64,000 nt of DNA, from positions 49,264-113,263 of the forward strand of contig JBPOFN010000012.1 of NCBI GenBank assembly GCA_051251725.1, written 5' to 3'. A model generated the notes under the pieces. The model did no database searches and was not told the origin of the DNA. It saw only the letters and a list, made by a program, of their open reading frames with translations. Source of the DNA: JALZUE01 sp051251725 (GTDB lineage Bacteria > Pseudomonadota > Gammaproteobacteria > Enterobacterales > Alteromonadaceae). Position 1 is the first letter of the stretch. Every line of letters starts with the position of its first letter. The translations under genes were made by a program, and so were the position numbers. Of the stretch, positions 36,787 through 45,353 are shown piece after piece.

Positions 36787-37479
36787 GTGGCCGCTAATCC
36801 AGACTTTATCTACCAACCGCCAATGTCGCCTTATCTTGATATTATTTATCAAGATAACGACTTACTGGTGCTAAATAAAAATAGCGGCATATTATCGGTT
36901 CCAGGCCGTTTACCTGAGCATCAAGATTGCCTGCAAAATAGAGTTCAACGGGTATTTCCAACGGCAACTATTGTACACCGTTTGGATATGGCGACCTCAG
37001 GTTTATTAATTATGGCATTGAACAAACCTGCCCATGTTGAAATAAGCCGGCAATTTGAAAAGCGCGAAATACAAAAAACCTATATCGCGCGTGTTTATGG
37101 CGAGCTTGCTGATGAAGCTGGCGAAGTCAACCTACCACTGATTTGTGACTGGCCAAATCGGCCTATGCAAAAAGTTGATTTTGAAAACGGTAAAAAAGCG
37201 TTAACACAATATCGCGTATTAGCGCGTGAAGCACAAACCACCTTGGTGGAATTAAAGCCAGTTACTGGCCGCTCTCATCAATTACGCGTGCATATGTTAG
37301 CACTTGGCCACCCCATAATTGGTGACCGACTCTATGCTCACCCTGATGCGCTAGCATTAAGTAAGCGCTTGGAACTGCACGCACAATCAATTACCTTTGC
37401 GCAACCAACCAGCAAAACCACCCTTAGCTTTGTAGCCGAATGTGAATTTACCGACCGCGTCGCGACAACATATAAATAA
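36787..37479 (+). CDS. rluA: Dual-specificity pseudouridine synthase RluA
   Basis: RluA makes pseudouridine at 23S rRNA 746 and tRNA position 32. The 230 residues carry the catalytic motif HRLDMATSG with Asp67, and the RluA-specific stretches LPLICDWPNRP and VTGRSHQLRVHMLALGHPI. The start is GTG with AGGAAA 7 bases before it. Linked to rapA, as in E. coli, which supports the orthology. Confidence 0.95.
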   Translation: MAANPDFIYQPPMSPYLDIIYQDNDLLVLNKNSGILSVPGRLPEHQDCLQNRVQRVFPTATIVHRLDMATSGLLIMALNKPAHVEISRQFEKREIQKTYIARVYGELADEAGEVNLPLICDWPNRPMQKVDFENGKKALTQYRVLAREAQTTLVELKPVTGRSHQLRVHMLALGHPIIGDRLYAHPDALALSKRLELHAQSITFAQPTSKTTLSFVAECEFTDRVATTYK

Positions 37480-37557
37480 AGATTTTCCAAAAAGCTCCGA
37501 TAATATTGATAAGATAGAAAAAAATTTACCTTTGGCGGTTTAGCTGTGACATTTTGT

Positions 37558-38478
37558 ATGAAAAAAATCGTTATCCTTTTATTACTGCTAACTTGCCCGA
37601 TTGCCGCTTATGCCGAAGAAGAAGCTGGTGAACCCGTAGCCACAGAAAGTCCCGCGACAGAAACTACTGACGCAAAAGATAAAGATAACAGCTCAGCCAA
37701 CACCAAAAGCTTTAATCGCGCTGAAATAATTAAAGCGCCCGCAGATTTATTCGAGCAAACACAAAATGATGTTAAACATTACCTCAATAAAACAGAGCCG
37801 CTGTTAATCGGTACGCAAGAATTCGCGACTTTATTTAATGCGAGTAATACCGCCAATAATAAAGGCGTTTTTATCTTATTGCCTGATTGGCAACAATCAA
37901 TTGCTAGCTCTAAAAATATGGCGAGTTTAATGTCAGCATTGCCTGACTTAGGCTGGGCAACGTTAACAATACAAGCAATGAACAAGCCAGAAAACTATCC
38001 ATCAAAGGCGCTTACCGCCAAAGAACAGTTAGAACAAAATAGCAATACGCTCGCCGAGCACAAAAAACAGTTAAGCTTAATTATTACCGCGCTATTTGAC
38101 AAAGTTGCTGATATGCCAGGAACTTTTATCCTAGTATCAGAAGGTAATCACGCCAGCATGTTATTTGATATTTTCAGTGATGAAAGCATGGCCCAGCCTA
38201 ATGCTATTATTTTGTTAAGTGCTTACAGTGAAACCCCTGAGGCCGACCAAGCATTTGCCGAAGCACTGGCAACCAGTGAAATTCCGGTCTTAGACTTATA
38301 CCTCAATAAAGGCCATTCTCTGGTCAAACAAGGTATAAAATTAAGAGCGCAACTCACCGATAAGGAGCTTAAAATCATGTATCGCCAGCAGCAATTAAAA
38401 AGCTACGCGACCAGCTATTATCCGAAAGAAAACTTATTAATCGCGGTCAAAGGCTGGTTAAAATATATTGGCTGGTAG
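37558..38478 (+). CDS. DUF3530 family exported protein
   Basis: A 306-residue protein with a clear signal peptide (MKKIVILLLLLTCPIAAYA). An acidic Glu/Thr/Ala-rich linker (about 20-50) leads to a domain with an alpha/beta-hydrolase-like layout (GVFILLPDWQQS, TFILVSEGNHASMLFDIF), which matches DUF3530. The nucleophile elbow is not a canonical GxSxG. The start could also be GTG at 37546; ribosome-binding sites are weak for both. Function unknown. Confidence 0.72.
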   Translation: MKKIVILLLLLTCPIAAYAEEEAGEPVATESPATETTDAKDKDNSSANTKSFNRAEIIKAPADLFEQTQNDVKHYLNKTEPLLIGTQEFATLFNASNTANNKGVFILLPDWQQSIASSKNMASLMSALPDLGWATLTIQAMNKPENYPSKALTAKEQLEQNSNTLAEHKKQLSLIITALFDKVADMPGTFILVSEGNHASMLFDIFSDESMAQPNAIILLSAYSETPEADQAFAEALATSEIPVLDLYLNKGHSLVKQGIKLRAQLTDKELKIMYRQQQLKSYATSYYPKENLLIAVKGWLKYIGW

Positions 38479-38650
38479 TGGTAAGAAATTATCTAACGCT
38501 ACCTTGCTGATTCAGCAATAACGTCAAACAAACCGATACTAGGCGATAAACATACTGTGTATGTTCTAGAACATAAACTTCATCTAAAAATAAACACTGT
38601 TAATATTCAAATCTAGCTGCGTTTATTTTAACGCTAACTGATCGCTACGG

Positions 38651-39076
38651 TTACCAGCTGCCGGTATTTTCCATTTTTGACCATTTATCGTGTGGTGCCA
38701 GCTTGTCCCCTTTTTGTAACAGCTCGATAGAAATACCATTAGGATCTTTTATAAAGGCCATATAACCATCACGTGGGGGTCTTAATATAATAACGCCATT
38801 ATCTTCAAGCTGTTGGCATGACACATAAATATCATCAACCTCAAAGGCTAAATGACCAAAAGCATTACCTGATTGATATTCGCCGCCATCCCAATTATGA
38901 GTTAATTCTACTTCCGGTTCGCCAGCCTCTGTCGCCAGATAATATAAAGAAAAGCGCCCTTGTTCGACGTCAATTTTTCTTATTAATTCAAGTCCTAGCG
39001 AGTTTTGATAAAATGCCAAAGACGCTTCAATATCCACAACTCGGATCATTGCATGTAAATATTTCAATTTAACCAC
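38651..39076 (-). CDS. gloA: Lactoylglutathione lyase (glyoxalase I)
   Basis: A 141-residue VOC-fold metalloenzyme that isomerises the methylglyoxal-glutathione hemithioacetal to S-lactoylglutathione. Residues align with the four E. coli GloA metal ligands: His8 (YLHAMIRV), Glu57 (EVELTHNW), His75 (AFGHLAFEV) and Glu118 (DPNGISIELL). Sequence and length agree with GloA, with a slightly longer C-terminus. Other VOC enzymes cannot be fully excluded, but the ligand set is strong. Monocistronic, convergent with the DUF3530 gene. Confidence 0.82.
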   Translation of the reverse strand: MVKLKYLHAMIRVVDIEASLAFYQNSLGLELIRKIDVEQGRFSLYYLATEAGEPEVELTHNWDGGEYQSGNAFGHLAFEVDDIYVSCQQLEDNGVIILRPPRDGYMAFIKDPNGISIELLQKGDKLAPHDKWSKMENTGSW

Positions 39077-39355
39077 CCATTATAAAATAGTACTTGTCGT
39101 TAATACGCTTAATTAATTGCACACAATAACAGTTTATTCGTGTGGATTATTTTCATAGCAGTATCGGTAAATACCTTGTTAGCTAAATCATTATAACGTT
39201 GAAATATGTTCAACTCTCTGGTTTTGTTAAAAAAGTCTTATTTCAGGTGAAATAAACCGCAAAAATTGTTTATATTATTTTGTTAACAATACAACTATCT
39301 GGTATGTTAATTACTATACAGATAACAAACTAACCGTTTATTGACCGGATCACTG

Positions 39356-41749
39356 ATGAAAAGAAGACGTTTTATTCAATTATCGACAGCCAGTTTAGCA
39401 ACTGCTATGTTGCCTTCTATGGCCGCCAAATTAGCCGCCCGTCGAGAAAACTTAACGTCAGTATTACCGATTGAAATGCTAGCAAACAATACATCTCGCC
39501 ATTGGTTAGGTAAATCATTTTGGGGTAATCGCCTACAAGACTGGCGCCTGCATAAGGGGAAAATTGAATGTTTACGCGCTGAAAAAGACTTTGAAATGCG
39601 CACAGTTTCACTACTGACCCGAAGCTTAAACAGCCAACACTTACCCGCTCGCTTATCAGCCACAATTCAATCGCTCACACCAAATAAAAAAGGGTTTTGT
39701 GGTTTTTTATTTGGAGTTGGTAAAGGTGAATTAGATTACCGAGGTGCAGCCTTAGCACAACGCGCTGGTGGCGAAAATGGCGGCTTTATGGCGGTCATTG
39801 ATGACAGCGGCGAATTAAGCTTTCGCGATTTTTCGGATGCGAAAAAATCGTTAGCATTTGAAAAGATAGACCGTAGCGGCACCGCTTCAATTAGTCTTTT
39901 AGCAAATAAAGCAATTCACTTAGATTGCCATATTGACCCAATAAACAATGGTAACTTTGATGTTCGGCTAATCGCTATCGACAGCGAAACAGGTCAAGAA
40001 TTAGGTTTTATTGTTCGCACTAATGTACCGGCGGCAGAATTACAAGGTGGCGTTATGCTGCTATCTTCACCTGATAAGCAAGGCGATGGCGCTCGTTATT
40101 CCTTTGATGATATTAAATCAGGTGGCGGTAAACTTGACATCAACTCAGCCCATGAATTAGGGCCAGTGATGGGCTGTTTACACAGTCTTAATCAAAACGT
40201 ATTAAAGCTAAGCGCGCAATTTATGCCGATTGCTTTAACTGACAATGCAAAAGCTCGACTTGAATATAAAAAAACAACTGAAAAAAGTTGGCAGTATGGG
40301 CAAACCAGCAAGATTGAAACAGGTTTTGTTGCCTTGTTTCGCATCAGTGATTGGGATCCAAAAAACACTTACGATTATCGAATTGTCTTTCCTGAACAAA
40401 AACATGAAACTCTGTTTTATGGCCAAATAGTTAAAGATCCAGGTAATTCAAAAGAGCTTAAAATCGCATTATATTCTTGTATTATTCCAACCGCAAAAAG
40501 CTTAGACCAGCCGGTATACAAACCTTTAATTCCGCAAGAGCGCACGTTAAAGCGTTACACCACTGAAAATATATTATTTCCACATAATCAGTTAGTAAAC
40601 AACTGCGATTCACATCAACCCGATTTATATGTGTTTTGTGGTGATCAATATTACGAAACCTATCCAACCCGTTATGGCAGCCACACCCCTGAAGCTAAAT
40701 TAGATACTTTGTATCGTTGGTATTTATGGTATTGGGCATTTAGAGATTCGGTAAGAAATAAACCCTGTATAATTTTGGCTGACGATCATGACGTATTACA
40801 AGGTAATTTATGGGGTCATGGTGGTAAAGACTCAGGAACGGCAAAAGAGCAAGACGGCGGTTATAAATGGGATAAAGACTTAGTCAAAATGGTTTATCGC
40901 ATTGAACATGGCCATAACCCTGACGCTTACGACCCAACGCCGATAGAACATGGCATTCCAGTCACTTACGGAAAGTTTGTTTATGGCGGCATAAGCTTTG
41001 CGGTTATTGAAGATCGTAAGTTTAAAACGCCACCGAAACATGGCGTAGATCCTAAACATACTCGTGGTGAATTGTTAGGTAAACGCCAAGAAGATTTTTT
41101 AGCCGCATGGGCTGATATGGATAAAGGCTTACCTAAAATATGCATCACCGCCTCAATTTGGGGTTCGCCGCAAACCAAAGCAAACTTTAAACCCGCGCTT
41201 GATTATGATGCCAATGGTTATCCGCCTGATGGACGCACACGAGCAGTACAATTAGTTAAAAATGCCAACGCGCTTATTTTAGCTGGCGATCAACATTTAG
41301 GTATGGTTTCCAAGCAAGGTATAAACGACTTTGACGACGGGCCATTGTTTTTTGCTGGCCCAGCAGCCGCAGCTTTTTGGCAACGCTGGTTTGAAGGTAA
41401 TAATCAATTACCCAATCAACTTAATAACGACCCAAACACCGGGAATTTCACTGATACCTTCGGAAATAAAATGCGCGTTTTAGCGGTATCAAACCCCAAA
41501 CTCAGCCATCAAGAGTTTAATGAGAGTAATACAAGTTGGGGAAAATTTATTGCTGACAACCAGTTAAAAAGTGAAGGTTACGGCTTAATTCGCGTTAATC
41601 ATCAAAATCAACATTACATTTTAGAGTCTTGGCCATGGGATGCAGATCCAAGCAAAGATCAACAATTTAAAGGCTGGCCCTATGTGCACGCCTTTGAGGA
41701 AAAAATTCATGATAATTCCCCCTTTAGTACGTTAAGTACAGCACTGTAG
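39356..41749 (+). CDS. PhoD-like metallophosphatase, Tat-exported
   Basis: A 797-residue protein starting with a twin-arginine signal (MKRRRFIQLSTASLATAML). The first ~260 residues look like a concanavalin/LamG-type beta-sandwich rather than the usual short PhoD N-terminal domain. The C-terminal metallophosphatase core has VFCGDQYYE, ILADDHDVLQG and LILAGDQHLG, which supply the metal ligands. ATG at 39356 is chosen for the Tat signal; a TTG five codons upstream is possible. Next to a GH86 gene it may act on a phosphorylated or sulfated glycan or a phosphodiester, but that is inference. Confidence 0.78.
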   Translation: MKRRRFIQLSTASLATAMLPSMAAKLAARRENLTSVLPIEMLANNTSRHWLGKSFWGNRLQDWRLHKGKIECLRAEKDFEMRTVSLLTRSLNSQHLPARLSATIQSLTPNKKGFCGFLFGVGKGELDYRGAALAQRAGGENGGFMAVIDDSGELSFRDFSDAKKSLAFEKIDRSGTASISLLANKAIHLDCHIDPINNGNFDVRLIAIDSETGQELGFIVRTNVPAAELQGGVMLLSSPDKQGDGARYSFDDIKSGGGKLDINSAHELGPVMGCLHSLNQNVLKLSAQFMPIALTDNAKARLEYKKTTEKSWQYGQTSKIETGFVALFRISDWDPKNTYDYRIVFPEQKHETLFYGQIVKDPGNSKELKIALYSCIIPTAKSLDQPVYKPLIPQERTLKRYTTENILFPHNQLVNNCDSHQPDLYVFCGDQYYETYPTRYGSHTPEAKLDTLYRWYLWYWAFRDSVRNKPCIILADDHDVLQGNLWGHGGKDSGTAKEQDGGYKWDKDLVKMVYRIEHGHNPDAYDPTPIEHGIPVTYGKFVYGGISFAVIEDRKFKTPPKHGVDPKHTRGELLGKRQEDFLAAWADMDKGLPKICITASIWGSPQTKANFKPALDYDANGYPPDGRTRAVQLVKNANALILAGDQHLGMVSKQGINDFDDGPLFFAGPAAAAFWQRWFEGNNQLPNQLNNDPNTGNFTDTFGNKMRVLAVSNPKLSHQEFNESNTSWGKFIADNQLKSEGYGLIRVNHQNQHYILESWPWDADPSKDQQFKGWPYVHAFEEKIHDNSPFSTLSTAL

Positions 41750-41888
41750 CTGCAGTACTTAACATATTATTTTTTATCATAACAAAGCATATAAATTAAC
41801 AATTAAGCACAACAGAACTAGTCAAAACTTATTAAGTTTTGAGGGGCAATTAAAACTAGCGGTGTGTTAAAGATAAATAGAGGTAGAT

Positions 41889-44177
41889 ATGACAATTTTA
41901 ATGAAAAAATCAGCCGTGGCTGTTGTAGTTGCAGCATGTTTTAGTTTAGGAATGGCCGGTTGTGGCGGAGGTGGAGGTGGCTCTGATACGCCGACGCCAA
42001 CTCCAACTCCGACGCCAACTCCGACGCCGACACCGACGCCAACTCCAACACCGACGCCGACGCCAACTCCGACACCAACTCCGACACCGACACCGACGCC
42101 GACACCGACGCCAACTCCGACACCGACGCCAACACCGACGCCAACTCCGACACCGACGCCAACAGGTATTCAGGTTGATATTAATTTTGATACTAAACAT
42201 AGTGTCGGCGGAATCGAAACATTTGATCGTGAAAAGTTTATCACCATTCATTCATCACCTTCAGAAAATGACTGGGGGGAAAACGATGGTCACACGCAAA
42301 ATGCACCAAATGAAGATCCTGATTTAATGGTCAATTTTGTTACCGATAACGATGTTTATTTTGGCAGAGTAACAGGCTCTATCAGTTGGGCACTTCGTAA
42401 CGTTAGAGAAGATCAGACAAAAGCAGGCTTTATTGACGAGGCAACAGCAACAACGGTTGGTGGTAACTTTCGTTGGACGTATGCAAATAGCAACGCTAAA
42501 AAATATTCTGACGCAAGACTTCCTCAAATTCAAGCCCGTGCTGAAAGTATGATTCAAGGCGCACAACAACATCCGTACTGGCCAGAAGCAGGCGCACATA
42601 GCACAATTACCCCAACAGGTAGCCTTGATAATACGACACCTTGGACATTCTCAATAACAGATACCGCAGAAGAGCCGCTAGGTACAGCTACAGGTCATTA
42701 TTTTGGCCAGTATTTATCAAAGTTCTTTAGAAATGACGATGCTGACGCATGGGAAGTAAAACCTAAATATTTCGAGATCATGAACGAGCCATTATATGAC
42801 TTAACCACCGTTCGTAATCCAAGTGACGACAATTATGTGACGCCGTTAGAAGTATTTGAGTTTCACAACACCACCAAAGCTGAAATACGTAAAATTGCTG
42901 AAAATGATGATATTGCTGTCGGTGGTTATACGGTAGCATTTCCTGATTTTGACAAAGACAACTTCCAACGCTGGGAAGACCGCGATAAATTATTTATCGA
43001 TACCTCAGGCGCTGAAATGGACTTTTATTCAATCCATTTATATGACTTCCCTTGTCTTGGCAACACAGAAAAATATCGCTCAGGTAGTAACATGGAAGCG
43101 ACCATGGATATGATGGAAAACTATAGTCATATTGCTGTGGGTGAAATGAAACCTTACGTTATTTCAGAATATGGCGCAGCAAGTCACTGTGAACGAAGTG
43201 TTGGCTGGACACCTAAAAAAGATACATTAGTCATGCGCGCCACGAACAAAATGCTGATGAGCTTTTTAGAACGCCCTGATGTCATCGCTAAAACTATTCC
43301 ATTTATCGTGGTTAAAGCTGAATGGGGCAGAACAACACAAAATGGTGTATCAATTCCTTACGGCCCTCGTTTAATGGTACAAAAATTCGAACGTACTGGC
43401 GTTAATACTGAAACACAATGGGTATATTCTGATTTAGAATTATTTTATAACTTATGGTCAGAAGTTAACGGCACGCGTGTTGATACTTGGTCTTCTGATT
43501 TAGACATTCAGGTAGATGCTTATGTTGACGGTGACGATGCTTATATTATTTTAAATAACTTAGAGTTTGATGAAGCTGAAGTTAACTTAAATGCTTTTGG
43601 TATCGATACCGCAAATATCAGCGCTGTTAATATTAAACACTTAGAAACCGACGGTTGGGTATCTTCAATTGATGAAACAAACCCTTCTTCATTACCTGAC
43701 GCAGTAACTGTTGATGGTGAAGGCACGATGATCATTAAAGTTACTTACAATAGCGATATTACTATTGATCAAACGAACGAAGAAACCAAATACTATTCAG
43801 GCGACTTTAAACAAGCTATATCAGCGAATACCTCAATTACTTTTGATATCAACGATGTTACCGTCGGTTCAAACGGTGAAGCTGTATTACGTTTAGGTAT
43901 TGGCCGCGACCATAATAAATCATTAACACCAACAGTGATGGTAAATACCACAGAAGTTACAGTACCTGTTGATTTTAGAGGTTACGATCAAGAAACGGGC
44001 AATATAAATACTGGTCGTGATAATTATTTTGGCGTGATTGAAATTCCAGTAGCGCTTTCAGCATTACAAGAAGACAACACCATCAGTATCACATTCCCTG
44101 ATGCGGGTGGTTATGTTAGTACTACGGCTTTACAAGTGTTTAACACCAGTAAAGCGTTGGCAAGAACAGGAAAGTAA
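41889..44177 (+). CDS. GH86-type beta-agarase/porphyranase lipoprotein
   Basis: A 762-residue surface glycoside hydrolase. The lipobox LGMAGC (Cys25) is followed by poly-Gly, then a linker of 29 Thr-Pro pairs (34-91). The (beta/alpha)8 domain (about 94-500) has EIMNEP with Glu300 and VISEYGA with Glu427. These are the predicted acid/base and nucleophile; their 127-residue spacing equals what I recall for the porphyranase BpGH86A. C-terminal beta-sandwich domains follow. GH86 enzymes endo-cleave agarose or porphyran; which one is not readable. A strong terminator follows. A fossil copy of its 3' end lies at 53776-53827. Confidence 0.78.
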   Translation: MTILMKKSAVAVVVAACFSLGMAGCGGGGGGSDTPTPTPTPTPTPTPTPTPTPTPTPTPTPTPTPTPTPTPTPTPTPTPTPTPTPTPTPTPTGIQVDINFDTKHSVGGIETFDREKFITIHSSPSENDWGENDGHTQNAPNEDPDLMVNFVTDNDVYFGRVTGSISWALRNVREDQTKAGFIDEATATTVGGNFRWTYANSNAKKYSDARLPQIQARAESMIQGAQQHPYWPEAGAHSTITPTGSLDNTTPWTFSITDTAEEPLGTATGHYFGQYLSKFFRNDDADAWEVKPKYFEIMNEPLYDLTTVRNPSDDNYVTPLEVFEFHNTTKAEIRKIAENDDIAVGGYTVAFPDFDKDNFQRWEDRDKLFIDTSGAEMDFYSIHLYDFPCLGNTEKYRSGSNMEATMDMMENYSHIAVGEMKPYVISEYGAASHCERSVGWTPKKDTLVMRATNKMLMSFLERPDVIAKTIPFIVVKAEWGRTTQNGVSIPYGPRLMVQKFERTGVNTETQWVYSDLELFYNLWSEVNGTRVDTWSSDLDIQVDAYVDGDDAYIILNNLEFDEAEVNLNAFGIDTANISAVNIKHLETDGWVSSIDETNPSSLPDAVTVDGEGTMIIKVTYNSDITIDQTNEETKYYSGDFKQAISANTSITFDINDVTVGSNGEAVLRLGIGRDHNKSLTPTVMVNTTEVTVPVDFRGYDQETGNINTGRDNYFGVIEIPVALSALQEDNTISITFPDAGGYVSTTALQVFNTSKALARTGK
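41988..42161 (+). repeat. Thr-Pro-encoding hexamer microsatellite
   Basis: A 174-bp run of hexamers (ACGCCA, ACTCCG, ACACCG and variants) encodes 29 consecutive Thr-Pro pairs inside the GH86 gene. Codons vary at third positions, so the protein repeat is kept while the DNA repeat is imperfect. It is a flexible linker between lipid anchor and catalytic domain. Confidence 0.95.
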
Positions 44178-44206
44178 TAACGTTAAAATAATATAACGTT
44201 ACATAC

Positions 44207-44250
44207 AAAGTTGGGTTTTTATGAGTTTTCATATAAACCCAACTTTTTTT
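44207..44250 (+). terminator. Rho-independent terminator after the GH86 gene
   Basis: A perfect 12-bp stem AAAGTTGGGTTT/AAACCCAACTTT with a 16-base loop followed by a T run, 30 bp after the GH86 stop. It isolates the GH86 transcript from the sulfatase fossil and the receptor gene. Confidence 0.85.
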
Positions 44251-44327
44251 GTTAAAAATCGATGTTTGGCAACAAGCAATCAATAGTTATAACTTTGTTA
44301 TAAACGCAATCAACATTCAAAATTTAT

Positions 44328-44761
44328 TTGTTAATCAACAATACTGATTTTTCCTCTTTTTTATTAGACTTAGTGCTCAATCCCCTCTGCTATAATATGC
44401 ATGATCGAAGCTTTCAGTCAGCACTTAATGGTCAAGAACATGAAAATTGGCGCACAGCAATTTTTACAGATATTGAACTTACCGTATATATCATGATGTA
44501 CCTACCCATACAGGAGTTCGTACAAAATAATATAAATTAATTTTCTTCTATGGTAATAATTACCGAGAAAAACAACTTAGTTATTACGATAAAAAATGGT
44601 TAAAAGAAACAGATAAAGAGTCTAATAAAATTGCCACGCCAGCTGGTTGGGAATTATATAATTTACGAAATGCCCCCAACTAACTTAATAATGTTTATCA
44701 TGACATTCGATTCAAGCATATTATTAAAAATTTAAAAACGGAACTAAAAAAACAACGCTAA
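44328..44761 (+). pseudogene. Decayed C-terminal fragment of a family S1 sulfatase
   Basis: Translating across one frameshift near 44465 gives a recognisable sulfatase C-terminus. Frame 1 reads NTDFSSFLLDLVL then MHDRSFQSALNG and ENWRTAI (44328 to about 44462). The next frame continues YRY-stop-TYRIYHDVPTHTGVRTK (44465 on), then YKLIFFYGNNYREKQLSYYD and TPAGWELYNLRNAPN. That frame has stops TGA (about 44474), TAA (about 44528) and TAA (about 44681), and ends at TAA 44761. The N-terminal ~350 residues with the formylglycine site are absent. It was probably once a functional partner of the GH86 locus. Confidence 0.8.
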
Positions 44762-45353
44762 ATGCACAATGAAACGACAAAAAACCATCCTTGCTCGCCT
44801 AGCTTATAAAAATTTCAAGTAAGCGAATATCTATAAGATAATTTAGCCTACTAGTCATTCCCCCCTCGTATAAGGTCAACAAATACAAAGCCCCTAATTG
44901 AGTCAATGAACTTTAAATCACACTCTTAATTTTTTCGTGCCTATGTGACTTTGAGGTTAAGTGTTTGCAAAATAAGTATTACCCGCTATCCCCATAAAAA
45001 CTGAAATTTTCAGCCCAGTTACTTTTTCAATGATATAAGCTAAATTTTCCTTATAAATACTACTTAACCTGATGTGATGGTTACTTATCTCAAAAAAGTC
45101 AGTTTAGCTGCTTATTTATAAGCGGCTAAATTAACTAGGTATTATCATTCTAAACTTGTTATACATCATAAAAACAACCGCAATAAGTGTAATCCGCCTA
45201 TCACATTCGCCCAATGTTTTTTGGTCATTGTTAACAATATTAGATTGACAAAGTACTAGTTGTGCGACTACATTGTTATAAGTGGTTAAATAAAATTAAT
45301 TTTTGCAGACCATTTATTAGAATGAAATAAAATAATCTATAGGGGATATAATA
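44762..45353. other. Upstream region of the TonB-dependent receptor
   Basis: This 592-bp region has no supported ORF. A 12-bp-stem hairpin TTTAGCTGCTTA/TAAGCGGCTAAA lies at 45103-45130. It is followed by a palindrome ATTGTTAACAAT (45227-45238) and a promoter-like TTGACA-18-TACATT (45245-45274). Confidence 0.5.
45245..45274 (+). promoter_or_regulatory. Candidate promoter of the receptor operon
   Basis: A perfect -35 TTGACA (45245-45250), an 18-bp spacer and a -10 TACATT (45269-45274). The palindrome ATTGTTAACAAT ends 6 bp before the -35 and is a candidate regulator site. Confidence 0.45.

Noticed and set aside
41941..42327. Long reading frames on both strands across the Thr-Pro repeat
   Set aside because: They are shadow frames of the hexamer repeat (Arg- or Ser/Ala/Glu-rich), with no start signals or family features.
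44328..44540. 70-residue open reading frame as an independent small gene
   Set aside because: It is the first part of the decayed sulfatase fragment; homology continues in another frame past its stop.
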